From an uncultured Lachnospiraceae bacterium (GTDB taxonomy: Bacteria; Bacillota; Clostridia; Lachnospirales; Lachnospiraceae), in the NCBI GenBank assembly GCA_945485625.1, contig CALYSH010000064.1:1-7538 (forward strand): a stretch of DNA of 7,538 bases, written 5' to 3'. Below are positions 5,686 through 7,538 of this stretch, in pieces; position 1 is the first letter of the stretch; each line of letters begins with the position of its first letter. A program made the translations under genes and the position numbers. A model generated the notes under the pieces. It made no database searches. It was not told where the DNA came from and worked only from the letters and a program-made list of their open reading frames with translations.

Positions 5686-6132
5686 ATGACGATTATTCTA
5701 CTGCAGGATGAAAAGAAATTAGGAAAAAAGGGTGATATTATTGAGGCAAGTGAAGGATATGCAAGAAATTATATCCTTCCCAAGAAGATTGGTGTGGAGG
5801 CAACCCCCAAGAACCTCAATGATCTGAAGCTGAAGAAAGCGAATGAAGATAAGATTGCCCAGGAGAATCTGGAGAAGGCAAAGGAGCTTGCAGCCCTCAT
5901 TGAGACAAAAAGCGTTGTGGTGAAGATGAAGGCCGGGGAAAATGGAAAGGCCTTTGGCGCTGTTTCCGGGAAGGAAATTGTTTCCGCGTTGAAGGAGCAG
6001 CATGATATTGAAGTAGATAAGAAGAAAATCCAGCTGGCTGACAATATTAAGAATTTCGGCTGCTATGAAGTGCCTGTGAAATTGCATCCCCAGGTAGCGG
6101 GAACGATTCACGTAAAGGTGACGGAGGCGTAA
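5686..6132 (+). CDS. rplI: 50S ribosomal protein L9
   Basis: L9 binds domain V of 23S rRNA near the L1 stalk and extends out from the ribosome, affecting frame maintenance. The protein has 148 residues, the usual length. The N-terminal domain shows ILLQDEKKLGKKGDII (4-19) and the signature EGYARNYILPKKIGVEAT (23-40). A lysine- and glutamate-rich connecting helix runs from about 41 to 75, and the C-terminal domain carries GKAFGAVSGKEIVSAL and the final IHVKVTEA. The ribosome site AAGGAAG (5671-5677) is 8 bases before the ATG. It is the middle gene of the gdpP-rplI-dnaB cluster, a common order in Firmicutes. Nothing is missing or unusual. Confidence 0.97.
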   Translation: MTIILLQDEKKLGKKGDIIEASEGYARNYILPKKIGVEATPKNLNDLKLKKANEDKIAQENLEKAKELAALIETKSVVVKMKAGENGKAFGAVSGKEIVSALKEQHDIEVDKKKIQLADNIKNFGCYEVPVKLHPQVAGTIHVKVTEA

Positions 6133-6155
6133 AGGTACCGAAACCACAGCATGGC

Positions 6156-6180
6156 GGTGTGCCTGAGAAGCAGACATGCC
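6156..6180 (+). promoter_or_regulatory. Hairpin between rplI and dnaB, just before the dnaB ribosome site
   Basis: GGTGTGCCTG (6156-6165) pairs with CAGACATGCC (6171-6180) at nine of ten positions (one C-A mismatch, two G-U pairs) around the loop AGAAG. No T run follows, so it is not an intrinsic terminator. It ends 2 bases before the GGAGGAGG of dnaB (6183-6190), where it could affect translation, RNA processing or stability. The function is inferred from position only. Confidence 0.4.
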
Positions 6181-6195
6181 CGGGAGGAGGCTTAG

Positions 6196-7538
6196 ATGCC
6201 GGCAATGGAAGAAAATTCGATAAAAAGAATAATGCCTCACAGTCTGGAGGCGGAACAATCCGTAATTGGTTCCATGTTTGTCAGCCGGGATGCCATCCTG
6301 GCCGCCTCGGAATTGATTTCCGGAGAGGATTTTTATAATAAGCAGTATGGTGTGATTTTTGATACCATGCTGGAAATCAACGACCAGGGACTACCGGTGG
6401 ATCCGGTTACCCTGTTGGACAAGCTTCGGGAGAAGGATGTTCCTCCGGAGGTCAGTGATATCGGTTACATAAAGGATTTATTGACTGCAGTACCCACTGC
6501 AGCGAATGTGAGATATTATGCCAATATTGTGGCAGAGAAGTCCGTGCTTCGTAAAATGATTCGTCTGAACGAGGACATTGCCAATAACTGCTATTCCGGC
6601 AAGGAGAGCCTGGAGTTTATTCTGGAGGATACGGAGAAGCGTGTATTCCAGCTGGTTCAGCAGAGAAATACCGGCGAGTTCGTACCCATTCGGCAGGTTG
6701 TCATGAATGCCATGCACAAGATTGATGCGGCATCCAAAAACAAGGGAGCAGTTACGGGAGTCCCCACCGGATTTATCGATTTGGATTATCGAACCGCAGG
6801 AATGCAGCCCTCCGATTTGGTTTTGATTGCGGCCCGTCCTTCCATGGGAAAGACCGCATTTGCCTTAAATATTGCACAGAATGTTGCCTTCCGTCAGAAC
6901 AAGGCGGTAGCAATTTTCAGCCTGGAAATGAGTAAAGAACAGCTGGTAAATCGTATGTTTTCCCTGGAATCCAATGTCGATGCACAGAAGCTTCGTACCG
7001 GACAGCTGGAGGATCTGGACTGGGAGCGTTTGATTGAAAGTGCAGGAGTCATTGGACGATCCAAATTGATTATTGATGATACACCGGGTATTTCCGTATC
7101 CGAGCTTCGCTCCAAGTGCAGAAAGTTTAAACTGGAGCATGGGCTGTCCATGATTATCATTGACTATTTGCAGTTGATGTCCGGCAGCGGCAGATCGGAG
7201 TCCAGACAACAGGAGATATCCGAGATTTCCCGTTCCTTAAAGGCTGTGGCCAGAGAACTTCAGGTGCCGGTGCTGGCATTGTCCCAGTTGTCCCGTGCGG
7301 TAGAGCAGAGACCGGATCACAGACCCATGCTTTCCGACCTGCGTGAGTCCGGAGCAATCGAGCGGGATGCGGATGTGGTTATGGTTATTTATCGTGACGA
7401 TTATTACAATCATGATACGGACCGCAAAAATATATCGGAGATCATAATCGCCAAGCAGAGAAACGGTCCCATCGGTACCGTAGAGCTGGCCTGGCTGCCG
7501 GAATATACCAAGTTTGCCAATCTTGCCAGGAATGGGCG
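6196..7538 (+). CDS. dnaB: Replicative DNA helicase DnaB (named DnaC in Bacillus), 3' end cut by the window
   Basis: This hexameric 5'-3' helicase unwinds the fork and recruits primase. 447 residues are visible with no stop. Homologues have about 440-455 residues, so only a few codons are likely missing. The N-terminal primase-interacting domain (about 12-115) starts with PHSLEAEQSVIGSM. The RecA-like domain follows a linker: TGVPTGFIDLD (187-196); Walker A RPSMGKT (214-220); catalytic Glu244 in FSLEMS; Walker B MIIIDYLQL (319-327); the sensor Gln364 in LSQLSR; DLRESGAIERDAD from 381; and K420-x-R422 in IIIAKQRNG, the trans-acting finger. No intein interrupts it. The ATG at 6196 is fixed by GGAGGAGG 5 bases upstream and by an in-frame TAG directly before it. 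It is third in the gdpP-rplI-dnaB cluster. Confidence 0.97.
   Translation, partial: MPAMEENSIKRIMPHSLEAEQSVIGSMFVSRDAILAASELISGEDFYNKQYGVIFDTMLEINDQGLPVDPVTLLDKLREKDVPPEVSDIGYIKDLLTAVPTAANVRYYANIVAEKSVLRKMIRLNEDIANNCYSGKESLEFILEDTEKRVFQLVQQRNTGEFVPIRQVVMNAMHKIDAASKNKGAVTGVPTGFIDLDYRTAGMQPSDLVLIAARPSMGKTAFALNIAQNVAFRQNKAVAIFSLEMSKEQLVNRMFSLESNVDAQKLRTGQLEDLDWERLIESAGVIGRSKLIIDDTPGISVSELRSKCRKFKLEHGLSMIIIDYLQLMSGSGRSESRQQEISEISRSLKAVARELQVPVLALSQLSRAVEQRPDHRPMLSDLRESGAIERDADVVMVIYRDDYYNHDTDRKNISEIIIAKQRNGPIGTVELAWLPEYTKFANLARNG

Noticed and set aside
5100..5687. Reverse-strand open frame opposite the gdpP DHH/DHHA1 region
   Set aside because: It lies opposite conserved catalytic codons, and its composition is what one expects from reading a coding strand backwards.
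5719..6258. Reverse-strand open frame opposite rplI and the start of dnaB
   Set aside because: It covers a conserved ribosomal gene on the other strand and has no ribosome site or recognisable domain.
6820..7500. Possible intein in dnaB, a common insertion target
   Set aside because: The sequence runs uninterrupted through Walker A, Walker B and the later motifs at normal spacing.
1..7538. CRISPR arrays, insertion sequences, tRNA or rRNA genes, phage or defence genes
   Set aside because: No spaced repeats, transposase motifs, terminal inverted repeats, tRNA-like cloverleaf or rRNA sequence was seen in any part of the window.

Overview
The window looks like a chromosomal housekeeping segment from a low-to-mid GC Firmicute of class Clostridia. 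The strong AGGAGG-type ribosome sites, the DUF951 gene next to rpsF, and the rpsF-ssb-rpsR and gdpP-rplI-dnaB blocks together best fit a gut-type Lachnospiraceae relative. This placement is an inference from protein style and gene order, not from a search. Every credible gene lies on the + strand.

Layout. (1) Positions 1-531 hold the 3' end of a DUF218 (YdcF/SanA-like) gene, followed by a 60-residue DUF951 gene. (2) Positions 532-1768 hold a promoter and a short leader hairpin, then rpsF (S6), ssb and rpsR (S18), closed by a long hairpin. (3) Positions 1846-2456 hold a single flavodoxin-fold NAD(P)H/FMN oxidoreductase with a four-cysteine cluster and a textbook intrinsic terminator. (4) Positions 2465-3501 hold a near-consensus promoter driving a 322-residue cysteine-rich protein that resembles peptidase family U32 only in part. 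(5) From about 3551 to the right edge is a promoter candidate, then gdpP (c-di-AMP phosphodiesterase), rplI (L9) and dnaB (replicative helicase). dnaB runs off the window a few codons before its expected end.

How the genes fit together. S6 and S18 form a heterodimer on the 30S platform, and SSB sits between their genes as in many bacteria. GdpP, L9 and DnaB are a conserved neighbourhood in Firmicutes that joins second-messenger turnover, translation and replication fork unwinding. The flavoprotein and the U32-like gene lie between these two conserved blocks, each with its own control signals, so they are the accessory part of the window.

I see no mobile element, CRISPR array, tRNA or rRNA, and no clearly undescribed system. 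The observations most worth a second look are the U32-like orphan, the SSB tail ending one residue past the usual Pro-Phe, the rpsF leader, and a hairpin between rplI and dnaB.
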